From Chloroflexota bacterium (lineage in GTDB: Bacteria; Chloroflexota; Dehalococcoidia; JACQUE01), in the NCBI GenBank assembly GCA_016210425.1, contig JACQUE010000239.1, positions 1 to 5,141 on the forward strand: a stretch of 5,141 bases of DNA. The letters run 5' to 3'. Under the pieces are notes generated by a model, which saw nothing but the letters and a program-made list of their open reading frames with translations, had not been told where the DNA came from and ran no database searches. This document shows, one piece after another, positions 4,500 to 5,141 of the stretch (its first letter is position 1; every line of letters begins with the position of its first letter). The translations under genes were made by a program, and so were the position numbers.

Positions 4500-5141
4500 C
4501 TAGGGGTAGTAGAGCTTCTGCGCCTCGCTGCGAAGCTCAGCGCGGAAGTCCGGGCGTGCGATGGCGATAAGCTCCTCCGCCCGCTCGCGCTGCGATTTGC
4601 CCAAGAGGTGCGCCACGCCGTACTCGGTGACGATGCAGTCGGCGAAATGGCGGGGGACGGTGACGGCGGTGCCTGGGCGCAGCACGGGGACGATCCGCGA
4701 TATGGCGCCGTTGCGGGCGGTGGACGGCAGCACCGTGATGGAGCGTCCACCCTTGGATAGGACGGCGCCGATAGCGAACTCGGGCTGGCCGCCGGGGCCG
4801 GCGTAGACGCCAGGGCCCAAGGACTCCGATGCGATCTGGCCGGTCAGGTCGACGGCCAGGGCGTTGTTGATGGCCACCTGGTTATCGTGGGAGGCGATGA
4901 AGCGGATGTCGTTGACGTAGGTGAGGCCGTAGAGCTCCCACATCGGGTTCCTGTCGACGTAGGCCGCCTCCTCAGGGTCCTCGCCCCTGAAGGCCGAGGC
5001 CACCATCTTGCCCTTGTGGTGGGTCTTGTACAGGCCAGTGAAGATGCCCTTCTTTACGAGGCCGACGATGCCCGCCGGCGTCGTCTCCGAGTGCCACCCG
5101 AGGTCGTTTTTGCCGTCGAAGGCCCCGCAGCGAACGATGCC
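4500..5141 (-). CDS. Acetyl-CoA hydrolase / 4-hydroxybutyrate-type CoA-transferase, C-terminal part (5' end outside window)
   Basis: The frame is open from the window edge to TAG at 4502-4500, giving 213 residues, roughly the C-terminal half of a family usually 430-500 residues long. The ATG at 5006 is internal, because family-like sequence continues upstream of it to the edge. Recognisable segments by fragment residue are: L-G-W-H-S-E-T at 14-20, with a Glu (E19) in a conserved acidic position of the family that may be the catalytic residue; Y-K-T-H-H-K-G-K-M-V at 38-47; N-P-M-W-E-L-Y at 65-71; G-P-G-G-Q-P-E-F at 115-122, the glycine-rich CoA-pocket segment; V-T-E-Y-G-V-A at 171-177; and A-R-P-D-F-R near 195. 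These enzymes move CoA between acyl groups or hydrolyse acetyl-CoA in the cytoplasm. The exact acyl substrate cannot be told from this half. The gene leads into the lipoprotein at 4014-4487 after 12 bases, without an obvious functional link. Confidence 0.93.
   Translation of the reverse strand, partial: GIVRCGAFDGKNDLGWHSETTPAGIVGLVKKGIFTGLYKTHHKGKMVASAFRGEDPEEAAYVDRNPMWELYGLTYVNDIRFIASHDNQVAINNALAVDLTGQIASESLGPGVYAGPGGQPEFAIGAVLSKGGRSITVLPSTARNGAISRIVPVLRPGTAVTVPRHFADCIVTEYGVAHLLGKSQRERAEELIAIARPDFRAELRSEAQKLYYP

Overview
The window is GC-rich, densely coded DNA with single-membrane-style envelope proteins: two lipoproteins, Pro/Ser/Thr- and Ala-rich linkers, and DUF5667 and DUF5666-type domains. 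An ECF sigma factor next to a DUF5667 membrane protein, together with a small lipoprotein ending in a D-x-S-I-D-T-G-I-R tail, suggests a Chloroflexota genome (Dehalococcoidia or a relative). This placement is inferred from protein style only; no rRNA or marker gene is present.

Layout, left to right. (1) The C-terminal third of an MFS transporter runs rightward to 426. (2) Converging on it are a leftward DUF5667 transmembrane protein (459-1688, a probable anti-sigma or sensor protein with a Ser-Pro repeat linker and an extracytoplasmic DUF5666-like domain) and, upstream of it, an ECF sigma factor (1781-2416). (3) Diverging from the sigma gene are a lipoprotein with a C-terminal Ig-like domain (2531-3166) and an exported protein with two DUF5666-like beta domains (3223-3936), closed by a strong intrinsic terminator. 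(4) A leftward pair follows: the C-terminal half of an acetyl-CoA hydrolase / CoA-transferase (4500-5141, running off the window) and, 12 bases downstream, a second small lipoprotein (4014-4487).

The main observation is a bipartite promoter-like motif, TTAAC[C/T]TT-N14-CGTTT[A/T]. It occurs three times with exactly the same spacing (17 bases between TTAAC and CGTTT). Each copy lies in the right orientation 30-50 bases before a start codon: before the DUF5667 gene (minus strand), before the Ig lipoprotein, and before the DUF5666 exported protein. The AAC and CGT cores at this spacing are the hallmark of ECF sigma promoters. The resident sigma factor therefore probably drives its own putative anti-sigma partner plus two envelope proteins, forming a compact local regulon. 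No copy lies before the sigma gene itself.

There is no gene-free stretch over 300 bases, and I saw no RNA gene, CRISPR array, insertion sequence or attachment site.
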